Below are positions 5,536-5,689 of a stretch of DNA of 5,689 nt, piece after piece. Positions within the stretch are counted from its first letter, which is position 1. Each line of letters starts with the position of its first letter. The position numbers and the translations under genes are program-made. The DNA comes from Candidatus Cloacimonadota bacterium (GTDB taxonomy: Bacteria; Cloacimonadota; Cloacimonadia; Cloacimonadales; TCS61). Where the stretch lies: NCBI GenBank assembly GCA_011372345.1, contig DRTC01000111.1, forward strand, positions 1 through 5,689. Reading direction: 5' to 3'. The notes beneath the pieces were generated by a model. The model did not search any database. It saw only the letters and a list, made by a program, of their open reading frames with translations, and had not been told where the DNA came from.

Positions 5536-5568
5536 AAACTTGCCAAATTTCAAAAATTTGGCAAGTTT
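5536..5568. repeat. 15-bp-stem inverted repeat abutting the second element copy
   Basis: AAACTTGCCAAATTT (5536-5550) and its exact reverse complement (5554-5568) are separated by 3 nt. On the minus strand the stem is followed by TAACATTTC, so it could be a weak terminator for a gene beyond the right edge, but there is no strong U-run. Its right arm overlaps the first two bases of the MITE-like element. Confidence 0.75.
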
Positions 5569-5689
5569 GAGTCCACTCTAAAAAGGTCAAATTCAATAAA
5601 ATTAGAAACCGTTAAAACGGTTAATACTTTTTCCTGTTTCATTAACCACCAACTTAAGTTGGTGGTTAATAAGAAGATAGAGGTCAATA
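5567..5689. mobile_element. Second MITE-like element copy, cut off by the window end
   Basis: Positions 5567-5686 match 3154-3273 in the same orientation at 119 of 120 bases, the single difference being T3258 versus A5671. The last three bases (5687-5689) fit a continuing copy with a one-base insertion. The right half and the right terminal repeat would lie beyond the window. Confidence 0.8.

Overview
The window is AT-rich DNA in which all six recognisable genes lie on the minus strand, so transcription runs from right to left. The organism looks like a Gram-negative-type bacterium with low GC and good Shine-Dalgarno sequences. The BatA-type vWA membrane protein, the DUF3467 protein, the small Sec-exported proteins and the many dispersed palindromic repeats would fit the Cloacimonadota or the wider Bacteroidota/FCB group. 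That assignment is an impression from gene content, not a demonstrated placement.

Layout from right to left. At 5567-5689 the window ends inside a copy of a 200-bp repeat element. It is preceded by a 15-bp-stem hairpin (5536-5568) and a short CCTC-type inverted repeat (5496-5527). Next is a 641-aa BatA/vWA membrane protein (5483->3558). A 644-bp intergenic stretch (2914-3557) follows. It holds a complete 200-bp MITE-like element (3154-3353) with perfect 20-bp terminal inverted repeats, and this element sits at the centre of a wider set of inverted, hairpin-rich blocks (3054-3496). The stretch also holds a promoter-like block for the next gene. That gene is a soluble diguanylate cyclase of 380 aa (2913->1771) with an intact GGDEF motif and an intact I-site.

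A compact probable operon then runs 1668->393. It encodes two small Sec-exported proteins of unknown function (132 and 153 aa) and a stand-alone GIY-YIG domain protein (122 aa), separated by 29 bp and 17 bp. Downstream are a short ATCCGTG-type dispersed repeat (344-385) and an 83-aa DUF3467 protein (267->16).

The genes do not form one obvious pathway. The diguanylate cyclase is a c-di-GMP signalling enzyme, and a related 30-31 bp promoter-like block precedes both it and the secreted-protein operon, which hints at shared expression. The vWA gene is bracketed by two direct copies of the MITE-like element (119/120 identical over the part that can be compared). No complete new system is visible. 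The most notable content is the repeat architecture and the unassigned secreted-protein/GIY-YIG operon.
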